The translations under genes and the position numbers were made by a program. The notes under the pieces were generated by a model. That model searched no databases and was not told the origin of the DNA. It worked only from the letters and a program-made list of their open reading frames with translations. This document shows, one piece after another, positions 1 through 12,225 of a stretch of 64,000 nucleotides of DNA (its first letter is position 1; every line of letters begins with the position of its first letter). Source of the stretch: Lanius collurio (lineage: Eukaryota; Chordata; Aves; Passeriformes; Laniidae); NCBI GenBank assembly GCA_020086605.1, contig JACBWW010000015.1, forward strand, positions 25,672,483 through 25,736,482, in the 5' to 3' direction.

Positions 1-2229
1 TACTGTAGCGGTTGGAGTTAGGAGTCACAGATCCAGGCTCCAGTTCCAGCTGGGGCACAGCAGTTTTACATTCACCATGCTGAGGCTGTGGGTATCTGAA
101 CAGAGCAGTGTGGCACTAAGCAACCACTACTGGAACACTCCTTTTTCTCCTCTGGGTCAGCATGAAGAAGGAGCTGGAGATGAGAATTAATTTGATGGCA
201 GAATGAAACCAGTGCAGTCAAGGCAGTGGCGTAGTGGAATGAAGCAAATGCTGAAATAGCCCTGCTTCTGGCTGTCCAGCATGAGCTAACATGGACACAT
301 CCAGCAGGGAAACTGCTACATTCCTTCTGGCACAGGCGGTAGGGAAATGGTTGCCTGTGTTGCTGCATGAGAGAAGGCTGATGTTGACACTGCCCAATTG
401 CCATTTTCTCCCATGCTTTTTCCTTAGACTTTTATGCCTTTGTCAAGGCTGTATTTCTGCTTTTGAATCCTTGGACCTGCCATCTCTTTCTCTCATCTTA
501 CATATTATTTAGCTCATGGACTTTATCACATCTTAATGGCAATTAGTGAAATCGGGCAAGGTCACACAGCTGCACTGCTCCACATGGAGCCTTAGATCAG
601 CCAGCTGAAACCCAGACTGAGGGCTGGAGAGGCTGCTTGTTTTACCCATGCAAACTCAGTCAACATCATCTGTGCTCTGGCAATAGCTGTGTTAGCTTCC
701 AGCTTCTGCTCCCTTCCCCACATCCATGGCTCCTGTGCTGCTTCAGCAGCAAGTTAGACATAACTCTCTCCCTCTCTGGTTAGGAACAGAGGTATTTTCA
801 GTTCAAACGACCTTTGTTTTATAACAAGGCAATACCAAGTAGCATTTGCTTGGGTGAAGGTATCTTAACTGCCTCTGACAGGCTGTGCTGAGCAGATCAT
901 AAATAGGCCTGCCACAGCCTGTAGGCAAAGACAGCATCTCTCTCCTACAAGGAGGCAGGGCACAAACCAAGCCAAGGCTGAAGCAGGCAAGGTATTACCC
1001 TGCTGTTGATGGAAGCAAAGCACAAGCAGGGCCTCAATGGGTGTACACAGCTTGCTACAGAGCTGTAGAGCATCCCTGCTCTGGTAGTGCACACTGCAGC
1101 TTCAGGGTCCTGCTCCCAGCCCCATAACAAGAGATTTTTTCCTTAATGTGTGTTTGACTTTCTGAGGAGCAAGTATGGCTTTTGAACAGCGGTCAACATG
1201 TCTGGGTAGCAGGGTGCCCTGACATAGCAACCTGCAACTTACTTAAACATCCTGCAGAGACATTCTACATTATTATTTAAAAAGATGGCATATTCAGGGT
1301 ATTTCTAGAATAATTTGGAGACATTAATTCCCTTGCAGAGCATCCATTAACTGCAGACTATTATAGTAAATAAGTGGCATAATTATCAGACTAATTGTCC
1401 AAAAAGCTAAAACAGTCATTTTAATGAATGTTTCTGCTGCTGTCTTAGACATCACACTCTGTCTGGAAGCCTGGCAGCACCACGGCTCCCTGGCAGGGGA
1501 GACCCCCACAGTTCCTTTTGCTTTGGGCCTTTTCCCCAGGCCCACCTTCTCAGCTCACCTTTCCCCATGTCTGTTCTACATGCTTCAACAGTGCTTGTCC
1601 ACCATCAATAACTCAGCAGCAGCAGCAGCTGCAGCAAGTGCATCTTTTTCCATGGCCTTCTGCTTCCCACATGCTGCAGTCTGTTCTCCCTGGCTCTGTC
1701 TTCCTCAGCAGAGGGAAGAGGCAGGCATTTCAAGCCAAGGAAAACTGATGGTATGGTTGTTGTGTAATCTGAGATGAGTAGAAGGAACAAGCAATATTTC
1801 TCACCCTATTTTTATGGCCATAGTCACCAAGCAATTCAGGTGCTATCTTGGTGTATGTTACTCAAAGAACATGTATTGAATGACTTAGGGGATAATGGTA
1901 GAGTGATTGAGTACTACAAGAAACAAAGCACTTCCATCTTCTGTGGTATTTGATTATTGGCTTCCTCCAACAGGGCCATATTAAGTTGTAAAGAAGACAA
2001 GAGATGGCAAGACTTTCAAATTTACAGGGAGTTGGACAACTCAGTGGGAGGAGAAAGGAATAGAGGGAAAACCAAAATGTAGAAGTGTCCTGCTGAAGGC
2101 TTGGCAACCTGCCATAGCCACAGAGGAGTAGAGGAGATGAGGAAGAGGAACAGGCTTTAAATTGGAAGGGTCACAAAGCTGCAGATATCCTGGATTTTTC
2201 ATAACATGCTGTCACTTGGTAAAGAAGAT
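1..2229. other. intergenic or intronic DNA, no gene seen
   Basis: No frame here has a recognisable domain, and the open frames of 60-120 codons overlap on both strands as expected by chance. The only local structure is a short (CAG)5 run at 1614-1629 followed by more CAG-like triplets, plus a mildly GC-rich patch at about 890-1120. No exon with convincing splice sites was found. Confidence 0.6.
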
Positions 2230-2342
2230 TGGTGCACCTAAGATTCTTAGACAAATGTTGTTTGAGGAGAAAGTTAGGGAGTGAGAGGTTAGACTGGATA
2301 ACATCAAGAGGTCCCTTCCACTCAGCACTTCTGTGGTTTAAA
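2230..2342 (+). mobile_element. CR1 LINE 3'-end fragment, degraded
   Basis: The segment 2288-2330 carries a recognisable version of the CR1 3' end: a 'gttagactggataacatc' motif followed by 'aagaggtcccttccactc', and then a degenerate 'cttctgtggttt' in place of the usual ATTCTGTG repeats. The upstream part to about 2230 is too diverged to be sure of. It is a 5'-truncated dead copy with no coding capacity. The call rests on similarity to remembered avian CR1 consensus sequence. Confidence 0.6.
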
Positions 2343-3784
2343 AAGCTGGATCACAAAGGACCAAAGACCTTTAGTCATACACAGGTATCTGAGTGAAGGA
2401 TGAGCACAGAAGTGGCACAGGATTGAGAACAAACAAGAAACCATTGGGTAGTTTTTCCAAGCAAAAAACTAAAAAGTAAAAACAGAGCAGCATGGGAAAC
2501 TTTTTGCAACTTTCCTCTTTCCTCCTGTTTTCAGAGGCAAGTCTAGAGGCAACCTTTTGTGTTATCTATTTAAAGACAGCAAAATACTCGAATTGTCAGC
2601 AGATGAGCAATTGGGGAGGTATTCAGCTTCCTGTCTGTTGTCAGGTGGCAAGAATTGCTCACCTTCCCCCTCCCTACTAAAATTAGTCATGAAGCTCCTG
2701 GTGACTTCGCTGAAAAGTAGTCTTAGCTTTCAAACACTTGAAAGTCTCCATCCCTCAATATGCTGGTAAACTTAAGAAGGTATAAGAAGGCAAAAAAATA
2801 TAGAAAGGAACTTTTTGAGTATAGAAAGTGTAAGGTGAGAAAATATAACCCAAATAAAGATTATTTCTTCCCTGTTGGGAAAAAAAAAATCTTAAAACTC
2901 CCTCTGTCCATTCACTGTTTTTCTTCCTGTCTTAGAAGCAGCATCCCCTACCATCCACACACACATAGAATGAGCACTTTATGTGAATGTTTTCTTAGGA
3001 TCCATTAGATAAATCCACATGAAAAGTCTTCTGTTGGATAGGTTCTGTAGGAAATTATGGTATTTTCCAAACCCTTTAATGAGGCAGGAAGAAAACACCA
3101 GAAGACTGCCCCAGCAGTCTTCGTCTCTGCCATCTAGTCCATCTATGCCAGCTACAGAGGTGACTCCACAGTTGATAGGTCAGGGACATTTTAGCTCATT
3201 GATGCTTCTGGTGGGGCAAAAGCAAATAGGATTTGAAAAGCAGATGAGATTATTGATCCTTCAAGTTCAATTTCCTGCAAATCCTAGGAGCTGAGCCTTG
3301 ATAGCTCCCAAGTATAACACCTTCTTCAAACCTGAAGTAGGCTAGACACAGCCTACACACACTGACTAACATGACAGCAAATAGAGATCATATTATGGCA
3401 GTGGTTTTGAAGGGAAGGAAAAATGCAGTGCTGATTTCCATTTCTCTTCATCTCTGATGTTCTAGAACATGCATACTCACATAGCCAAGTCCTCTAGTGT
3501 ATCACTGGGCAGAAAACTAAGACAGAGTTTTGCAAAGCCTGTTTTAACCATTATGTTCCTCCCTCAACACACACATGAAGATGGCCAAATTGAAACCAAA
3601 GACTTCAGAGGTATTCCCAGGTCTAAAGAGTCGAATATATGTATTAAAGCAAAGCCCCATAATGAGCATTATTCAGATGGGCCTTCTCAAAGAAAAAAAA
3701 AAACAACTTCAAATCATATTAACCTTTAAAATAATTTGTTTCTGTTACGCAGAGAGAAGAATTATATTTATACATTCTCTACTG

Positions 3785-3800
3785 AAAAAAAAAAAAAAAA
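3785..3800. repeat. poly-A run (16 bp)
   Basis: Sixteen uninterrupted A residues. No retrocopy body or target duplication was identified beside it. Confidence 0.9.
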
Positions 3801-5851
3801 GCTTGCTACAATGCAGTATAAAACTCTAGGTAACACTTTGTTGTCACTGGTAGTATCTAGAGCTTGGTATAGAAATCTTCACTCTGTGCCCTCTCAACTA
3901 AGATTTCTTAACATTTCCCAATATAATAACTGAATTTCCTTTAGAACTTGTTCTCCTGTATGGGATTGGGTTCTGTTTATATTTTTGAAAAAAATGTATT
4001 TTCAATGAGATAATGTGTTTCAGCCGTCTGTCAGCAGCAACAGAGGCACTGAACTAGCGGGCAAGATCACTGCCTGCCCTGCTTGTATTTTTAGCAGGTT
4101 AGATTTGGTCTGACAGCACATAATGTTGTTGTTCCCAGCTCCTTGGCTGATTGCTTGACCTGGTTTCTAACCCAACTAACTTTCCTGTGTCTCCCTCAAG
4201 CTGAACAGCAAGGGCAGTATGCTGTATGCCACCTATGCATGCTGTGTGATCCATTTTGTCAGGCTAATAAATAAATATTTAGTGCAGACATTTAACAAGG
4301 GACTGCTCGTATTTTTTCTGTATTGAGCAGTCTCAAGACTACTTACTTAGAGATGTTACGAATACCACATCCATAATTTTTGTGCCATTTGGGATAAGCT
4401 ATCTGCTGTCACTTTTGCTAGAGGCTTGTGATACTGGTGGATTACACTGGTGATTCATCAAGGGGTATTTAGCTGCATTTGCCAACCATTCTGCATTGAA
4501 TTTTTCATCAACTTTGTTCTTCAGAGGCAAACACTTAAATCAATGTTCTTCCTGGACTGAACACCTGAACATCTTTGCACAAGCACAGCTTATGATCCTA
4601 AGCAACCTCCTTTCTCTGCATGATGGGAGCACAAGGAATGCCAATATTTTCCCCAAACTTTGTGGTATTTTTAGGCTGGTTTGGGTATTTTTTTCTCCTT
4701 TTTTCCCTTACCCCATTTCACAGGAAGCCAGGAAAGGCCAGGGATGGAGACTGAAGCTGAGAGGACAAATAGCAGTGAGTTGGGGTAGATGGAGGAGCAA
4801 CTAGCAAGGCAGAGGATTGCTGTATCTTTCATAGATAAGGCAAACAGAAGCAGCATCAAAACTGTTAAGCTGTGCATTATTCATTTTTATATGCTGCTAG
4901 TAGTTACACCGAGCCCTTCTCATCATCTTCTGTACTTTTAATACCTTCTGGTAATAAAAATAACTCCTGATCACACCCTTAACCTTTGCAGACCAGAAAA
5001 AACAATATTCAGAATATGAAACCATTGCACAGTTTTCAATAGACATTGATAAAAATAAGGTGCTTACAAAAAAAAGAAAAAAGACATTATGATGTTCCTG
5101 ACAGTTCCTCCACAGCAAGTAGAATTCCTTTAACAGGAGGAAGAATTTCCATTTCACTCGCTCCCTGAGCCTGCAAGAACTTCACTGCAACATTAGATAT
5201 TGTAAGCTCAGGTCTCTCAGCCTAAACAAATAAATGGCAATATTGAATAGACCTGTCAAAGAAGCATAGTTCTCAGGGAAACATCCAGTGTCTCACATAA
5301 TAAATCACAAGAAAAAATATTAAAAATAAATAAGAACAATATTGCACCTTTACTCTTCCACTTCTTTGCTATCCCAAAAAAACAGGAGGAAGTTATCCCT
5401 CATACAGGTCTGAAAACTAATTTGAGGCAGCAATGGCACCCATAGTTTAATCAGCAATGTACTCCATGGAGCATTGCAGAAGTGGATGCCACAAACTCCA
5501 AGTTTTTGCCAAGATGATTCACTGCTGCATTACTGCATCTTTATCCTGCGTCTCCAACTGATTTCAGCATAAAACTGGAATACTTCAAGGATGACTCAGA
5601 TCCACTGCTTTAGTTTTAGGAGAGATGGCATGGAGACATCTAGGAACAACCAAAATCCACATTTTAAACTCCTCTTGTCCTTGGAGAAAAACTTGATTAA
5701 AAAACAAGGCTCCCTCTGAAGAGTTCTAGTCAGAGAGCAGAGTTTAATGGCTGAAAAAACATACCTTCAGAAAGCAAATTACATGCAGCCTTTGGAGGGA
5801 AGTATGCCATCTCCTCCAGACACTATGGCGGGGCACAAAAACACAGCAAGA

Positions 5852-5859
5852 TGACGTCA
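5852..5859. promoter_or_regulatory. perfect CRE-type palindrome TGACGTCA
   Basis: An intact cAMP-response-element octamer with its central CpG preserved, in otherwise CpG-poor DNA. CREB/ATF-family factors are known to bind this motif. Whether this one is used is unknown, because there is no recognisable promoter beside it, and a single 8-mer can occur by chance in 64 kb. Confidence 0.3.
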
Positions 5860-8341
5860 GGAACCTGACATTTTAAGTGCCAAAATAGGGGTGGTTTTGA
5901 AGCTGAAGTTGGCATTGAGAGGCTCTGGCGTTTCAGCATTGTATGATCTCCAAGAAGTTGCTGAAAGGGGATTTGAGATCATGTGTTTCACTTCACTTCA
6001 CTATTGCCCTTCATTACATTGCGTTAATTCATTCCACTAGTCATTTTCAGAAGTAACAAGAGAAAAATACTTTCTATTTTGTGCGCAGGAAATAATTCTT
6101 CCCTGAGAAGAGCTCAGAAAAGCCCATTTCTTACCCCTGCCCTTCTCTAGTGCTCTATGTACACAAGTTCACAGGGCAGCAGAGCACCATCTCTTAATTC
6201 CTGCCATCTCATGAACCCAAAGAACTAACAATCTCTCTCATCTTGTCTTGTAAGAATTGTTTTGAACAGAATTAAGCCAGAGTAACTAAAAATCTTACAT
6301 TTTTAGAGGGTTTTGCCCTCTAAAATGAGCTATTGCACTCTGCCTGAAACAAACATTAATGTATAAACCCTAAAAACACAGGCATCAAACTGCATGAAAG
6401 CATAGGCATCAAGAAACTGCTTTGAAGCTCCAGCAACTTGACAGCAGAAAAAAAAATGTTTTTGAAATGACATTCCTGTTCCCTGGTGTGGCTTGCAGAG
6501 GAGAGGCATTGAAGAATTCTTGGCATTAGCACCACCCCTGTGGTCTTACTGAGATGAGGAATTTTATCCTGATTTGGGGAAGGAAGAATTAGAATAGAGC
6601 TGCACTCCGCAGGAGTAGGTGCCTTCCAGTCTTAGTTGAAAAGTCAGCATAGATGTTCCAACAGAAGTGTGACCTGCCTGTTTCAATGAACACCATTTTG
6701 CCATGTTTGGCAAAAATATATCACCTTGTCAACAGGAGATAAAAAGGGGAAGAGGAGGAAGGAACTACAGCAGGAGTCATACCATGAGCTGACTCATGTT
6801 ATCTTCATAAAATGGATTATCTGGATCATGTGGCTGAACCCTGACGTAGCAAACACACAATGAGCTCTGCTGAGAAGCCACATGCCTCTGCGAGAACATG
6901 GTGAGATTAAGCAGGATGGTTATGCCCATAGAATCACTTGAGACTTGTTGCAAAACCAGTTCTCCTGGCTATTCCCAGCCAGTTTCTCCCTGAGGAAAAA
7001 GCACTTAAGGAACACATTTTATGCATCAGAGCCATTACAAAATCGCAAGGGACACAGGATACCCTCCAGAAAAATCCTGGACAGTTTGTCAAAAGCCTGA
7101 ATTGGGAACCAGGCTCTATTTCTTGAAGAAGGACAAAGCAGCCTTTTGTTCACACAGTTACCAAAGTAACACAATCAGAACCCTAGAGCTGAAATGAACC
7201 CTCATTTGTCAGTGACCTAAGAGACCAGATATTATAAACAACTCAAATCCCACATATAATTGTTTCTCTAACAGCAAGCAACAAGTGATGAGAAACTGAT
7301 AATAAATGCACACATTTTCACTTCTACTTGGAAAATAGCTCAGCAGAGAAAGATCAACACCAACTGCCTATGTGAAACGTGCTCTTGAGCATGGCAGAAA
7401 CCCATGAGAGTGAAGGATGGTTGGAAAAGGAATAAATGGCACAGAAAGTCCTCCCCATCCGTGTATCTCCTTATCAGACCTGCTGGGATAACTCAGGGGT
7501 CTGCCTGACTGGCTGTAGAGGCTTCATGGCAGACTTCTCTGAGCTGACACCTATGCATAGGCTGTGCTGAACGAAATCAATAACAGGGCTGATGGTTATT
7601 GGCAAGAACAAATATGAGGTAACATCTTATTTACATGGGCTGCTGATTCATTACTAGCTCCTACACCAAATATTTTGGCCCAAGGAAAAGATTGATAAAA
7701 ACACCTTAATAGAACTGAGTGGGGTTTTGGTGTATGCAGTGCCTTCCATGCTGGACATGGTCATTGGGAAAGGATATCGCATCCCATAATTAGGGTTTAA
7801 TATACGACATGTACTCAGCTCTAGGACGTTCAGATCAGGCTGAGCAAATACAGGACACTGCACATCTGCTCTTTAAAGTAATTCATGCCTTTATACTGTA
7901 ACTCGGTATATGTGGCTCTGTCCTCTTGTGATTGACCAGCTTGAGACTCTCCCTTCAGAGGTAAACAGCCTGAGGGCTTGGTAAAGGTCTTATGCTCCCC
8001 AGATATGGTCCAAAACAAGGAAAAAGATGTTTCAGCCAGATACCAACACAACCAACAAAAAATAGAGGTTGATTTAGGGTACCAAAAATCAAACCTTAGT
8101 CTTTAATTATCCATCAGCATCATTCCTTGCCCTCTTTTCCTGCAGCTCTGAAACAAATGGTCTTTAACTTCATTAATACTGGAAAGATGAACATTTACCG
8201 CATTTATACATACCTTCATTGCAAACAAAGGAAGACAGAGATTTAAGATCATTCTTGTCAGATCAGTTGCAGGGTCTGTTGTCCCTGTTGCAACTCATAA
8301 ATTTTAAAAGGGGCAGTTCTCATCTCAGAAAGTCCCACAGT

Positions 8342-8368
8342 AAAAAAAAAAAAAAAGAAAAAGAAAAA
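8342..8368. repeat. A-rich simple repeat
   Basis: Fifteen A residues followed by GAAAAAGAAAAAA. No associated insertion body was found. Confidence 0.85.
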
Positions 8369-11109
8369 ACTCCAGTACTCTGAAGATGCAATTAAGAATT
8401 CAGCAACACAATTGCATGTAGTTAATGCTCCAAAAGTGTACATTGCTTGGATTTTGACCTTTTAAAACTCCATTAAGCTATGTAAATACAGTATCAAGGA
8501 ATGTGCACAGCTCACAAGTAGTTTGTAGCACGGGCTGGATGCCATACTGCCAGTGGGCTGACACTGATGAAGCCTCTTTATTGATCGTCACAGAACAGAC
8601 CCACCGTGAAAATGGTATTATGGCCTCCCTCCCCCTTTATTGTAATATCACTTTGAATTCATCCTGTGGGTCAGCCACAAAACAGTGCAAAACCTCTTCC
8701 CAAATAGCTGACTTAGAAACCAAATTTACACATTTTTATCAAGGCTTGGCTTGTTCCCACAGCCAGAAGAAGGACAAAGGAACAAAGGGAAGCTTATGTA
8801 CATCTCCCACGACATTGCAGCTTTTCCATGTTTGAATTATCTGCCTTCTGCTCTACTGTAGCAGCTCTTTAGTTTGTTTCTTCACATAAGCATTTATCTG
8901 ATGCATTAGGAAGAATGAATAGTTTGGCAATCAAAGGACCAGATGCAGAAGTGGTTTTATGAAGCAGCTGAATTATTTCCTGCAGATAAATCACCTGGGC
9001 CATGACCTTTTCTACCCCTATTCACCCACCTAGCTTCTATTGAAAATGCTTGCTGTACCCAAATATTTACCAGATAATTGATGGCAAGGAAATAAACCAA
9101 CACTTCTCCCAGATTACTGTCCTACTCCTGATGCAACACAACAGTCTCAGAGTGATCAATTTATGTGTGCAGATTTTTAAAACGGGAACAAAATATTCTT
9201 TTCAAACTTAGCTATACAAAAACATTATCAGGAAGCCAAAGGTCACAGGCTACATAGATTGCTTCACTCATCATATGCTACAATTGGTTTCTTCCCAGGT
9301 CTTTTTGGTAGTTTCTTAAGTTTCAGCATCCTTCCTGGGGCAACGCAAGTGAGTAATCTAAGCATCAAATATAAAAAATTGGATTTCTGGGCCAATAGTT
9401 CTGTGGCAAAGTTGGACCCACAGGACTAAAAAGTGAATCTTTAATTAAGAAAAAAAAATAAACCAAAACCAACCGTCTCTTCAAATCTCCTCACAAACAC
9501 AGAGAGATCAACAAGTTTTTATAACAAAAAATTTTGAGCAAATTTTTTTGCTTTAGGCATCATGCTTTAATGAAGCCTGAGGGGATATGAATCATATTTA
9601 GGCTGTAGAAATAGACTTCGTGGGTAATGGATGCACAATTGGACAAACTAAAGCTTCAACAAGAATATGCTTGCATGCAGAGTGAACTGTTTTCTGTGGC
9701 CTTATATTCAGCTCAGATCTGGCAGCGTAGGTGAAGCACAAACAATGCTGAATAGACACTGAGATGTCATCAGACCCTGTCTAGCTTGGAGAGAATTGGT
9801 AAGGACATAAATATGTTCATCCAGGTCTATATATTAAGTGTGATTTTGTCTGATCTCTTCAGGGTAGCAAACACAGTTTACAGCCTTTGCACTCGTAACA
9901 GACACAAGAGTCTCCCAGCACAACACATCCCCATACCCTCTTTCTCTCTCTGACAGGTAGGAAAATATTGGCAGTATCATCCTGGCCGGGATCTCTGTTG
10001 GAGCAGTAAGGGAATGGAAGAAATAAGTACACACAGAAAAGCAGTGGTCAAAACAAGATGGCATCAAAACTTGAGCATGTCAGGAATAGCACAACCTGCC
10101 TGCAGTGAGCACAGCTGGCAGGACACGAGTGGAAGGAGAGGGAAGCATTTCCAGTTTGGATGTGCTCCCAGGATTTTGAGTCATGATACATGCAGCTTGC
10201 CAAAAGTGCTCCTGCAAAGGCTAAAGGTGGGGAAGGTGAATCATTTTAGACATTTTCTCACATTATTTAGGCTCACATCTGAATTTGGTTCAAGTTCTTG
10301 TGCCTGAAAGGTAGAATCCACGCTGCTGCTGCTATACCCATAAAAATCACAGAGCCCACCCAAGGTCCATCCAAACCCAGCTCAGTCATGTGGGGACATT
10401 TACACAAGGCTTTGCTTTCCGATGCTGCCAAAATACAGCCCAAGCTACACCAGAGAGGAAGAGAAATGCTTTATACAGCCATTTCTCACCTACACTACTC
10501 AACTCTATTAAAGCGTTTCCACCAGTATTACATTCCCCTGCTATGGGCTTTGCAGAGCTCTTTGCTGACCGCAAAAGCCAATGTAGTCTTAGGCACATCT
10601 TTAACACATTTCACAGATACCCTAAACCAAGAGAAGTGCTTCATCCAGCCCATAAAATGCTCCCATAGCAAAGAGCTACCAGCTCTTCCTCACCTTCCCA
10701 CTCAGACTGAGATGCAGCACATTCCTTTACTACTGCAGAGCAGATACCGCCTAAATTTTCTAGGCATCCTTCTTCCAGTTGCATAATCCTGTAGAGTCCA
10801 CACCAGAAGCTGTCCTTGATTTAAGGGCTATGTTTCTTCATCCTGCTAAAACCACTGCTTCACCTATGGTAATGCCCTGCTTCACCTCCCTAGTAATCTT
10901 TTTTGGGTAAGATTCTCCACTGATGCAAACCAGCGGAGTCACGTTGATTTCAACAGGACTCTGCTGGTTTTGTCAGCTGAAGACATATTTCCTCTGGCTA
11001 CACATTGCTCAGTAGCTTGCCTCTTTTATACTGGTGAGTTACAAAACACTGTTTGCAATTATGCATTTCTATCACAATGTGCAGATAGGAAATTAGTCTT
11101 CTGAGGCTT

Positions 11110-11510
11110 TCCCTTAGTCCCCCTGTGCTCTCCGCTCAGTCCTTGAAAAGGCCATTTGAGCATGCAATATTAATCATCTGCTTTGCAATAATCTTGGAAA
11201 ACTGTAATACATTCTGGCAAATCACAGGGCCTCCAGAGGAACTGCCTGTCTCTGAACAAGCAGCTCTCATTCGTTATCAGGCAGTGACGAATGCAGCGCC
11301 CCACTTATTTGCCCCATCAGCATGCAAACAGTGACTCAATTCAATTGTGAGAAATGGGAGGAAATGATCTGTATTAATAAATGGTGAGAGCATGAGATCG
11401 CCCGATTTCAGAAAACAAGATCAAAACCACTGAACTCCCTTTGTTGTCTCATTTGATACTTTCCCCTTGCTGTAAATGCAGCACTGGGAGTAATTAAGCT
11501 TCTGAAAGAA
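11110..11510. other. candidate conserved non-coding element (tentative)
   Basis: This 400-bp block has a moderate, even base composition, no repeats, and a dense set of motif-like words such as 'caatattaatcatctg', 'cattcgttatcaggcagtgac', 'gcatgcaaa' and 'gggagtaattaagctt'. The texture resembles vertebrate developmental enhancers. This is an inference from appearance only, because conservation cannot be assessed from one sequence. The 69-codon ORF inside it has no recognised domain. Confidence 0.2.
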
Positions 11511-11616
11511 GTTTCATAATGAAGTCACATCACTCAAAGCAATTAAGACAAGCATTTTGTTCACATTGTCATCTGCCTTCACTAGTGTTTAAAGGTCAAA
11601 GAAACATTTCATTGGG

Positions 11617-11630
11617 AAAAAAAAAAAAAA
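11617..11630. repeat. poly-A run (14 bp)
   Basis: Fourteen A residues. No target duplication or retrocopy was seen next to it. Confidence 0.85.
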
Positions 11631-12170
11631 GAGAAGGTAAAAAATAGGTAAACTGCCGTACATTCCCCAGGTATGTCTGAGAACAATGAGTGCAAAGATG
11701 GGAACATGCAGATTCCCATCTATCCGGGTGGCAAATGCTGTGGAAATGACTTACCATACTCAGATAGTGTCTGGAAACTTTAGTCAGAGAGTAGAGTCTC
11801 CATGTGCTATAGGACAGCAAGGAGAGGGGCTGCCCTGCTCCTAAACTGCTTAAGGTCTGATCACACCTGTGGACAATAAAAAGAGAGGTCAAAAAGACAT
11901 CAGGTGTAGTAACCAAATGAGGATTAGCAAGAAATGAACCCAGCTAGTCCCTAATGTAAGCCACTTTTACTAAAATGATACAGCTCTTCAACTAGGAATA
12001 AAGTCACCAAAATGTAAACTTCAATTGTACAAAAAATACTCTTAAAATTCTTCCCACTTCTCTGCTCCTCCCTCTCATCACATTTCCTGCTGGGAAAAGT
12101 GGCAAAAATGCTATCATGTGAAGCTTGTTCTCACTAGGTTTCGTTTATTTGGTGACTGGTTTTAGCATAG

Positions 12171-12225
12171 ATAAAAGAGCCGGTGGTGGAATAGAGTTTT
12201 AAAACAATTCCACCTATGCTTTTAT
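12171..12225. repeat. imperfect inverted repeat / hairpin
   Basis: Arm ATAAAAG (12171-12177) plus GGTGGAAT (12185-12192) pairs with ATTCCACC (12207-12210 and 12211-12214) plus CTTTTAT (12219-12225), leaving a 14-nt apex loop and a small unequal internal loop. Fifteen base pairs in two blocks is unusual enough to list, but no function is implied. Confidence 0.5.

Larger units (their letters stand above)
2343..11099. other. unique non-coding DNA with poly-A runs
   Basis: No gene is recognised over this stretch. It holds A-runs at 3785-3800 and 8342-8368 (the latter interrupted by G) and a palindromic CRE-type octamer at 5852-5859. ORFs of up to 162 codons, for example at 10298-10786 on the plus strand, show no domain, no compositional bias toward coding and overlapping frames on the other strand. 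They are treated as chance. Confidence 0.55.

Noticed and set aside
1614..1629. CAG repeat as a possible polyglutamine-coding exon
   Set aside because: Only five uninterrupted units, no splice sites and no flanking coding sequence.
10298..10786. 162-codon plus-strand frame
   Set aside because: No domain or coding bias is seen, and frames of 92 and 73 codons overlap it in other frames.
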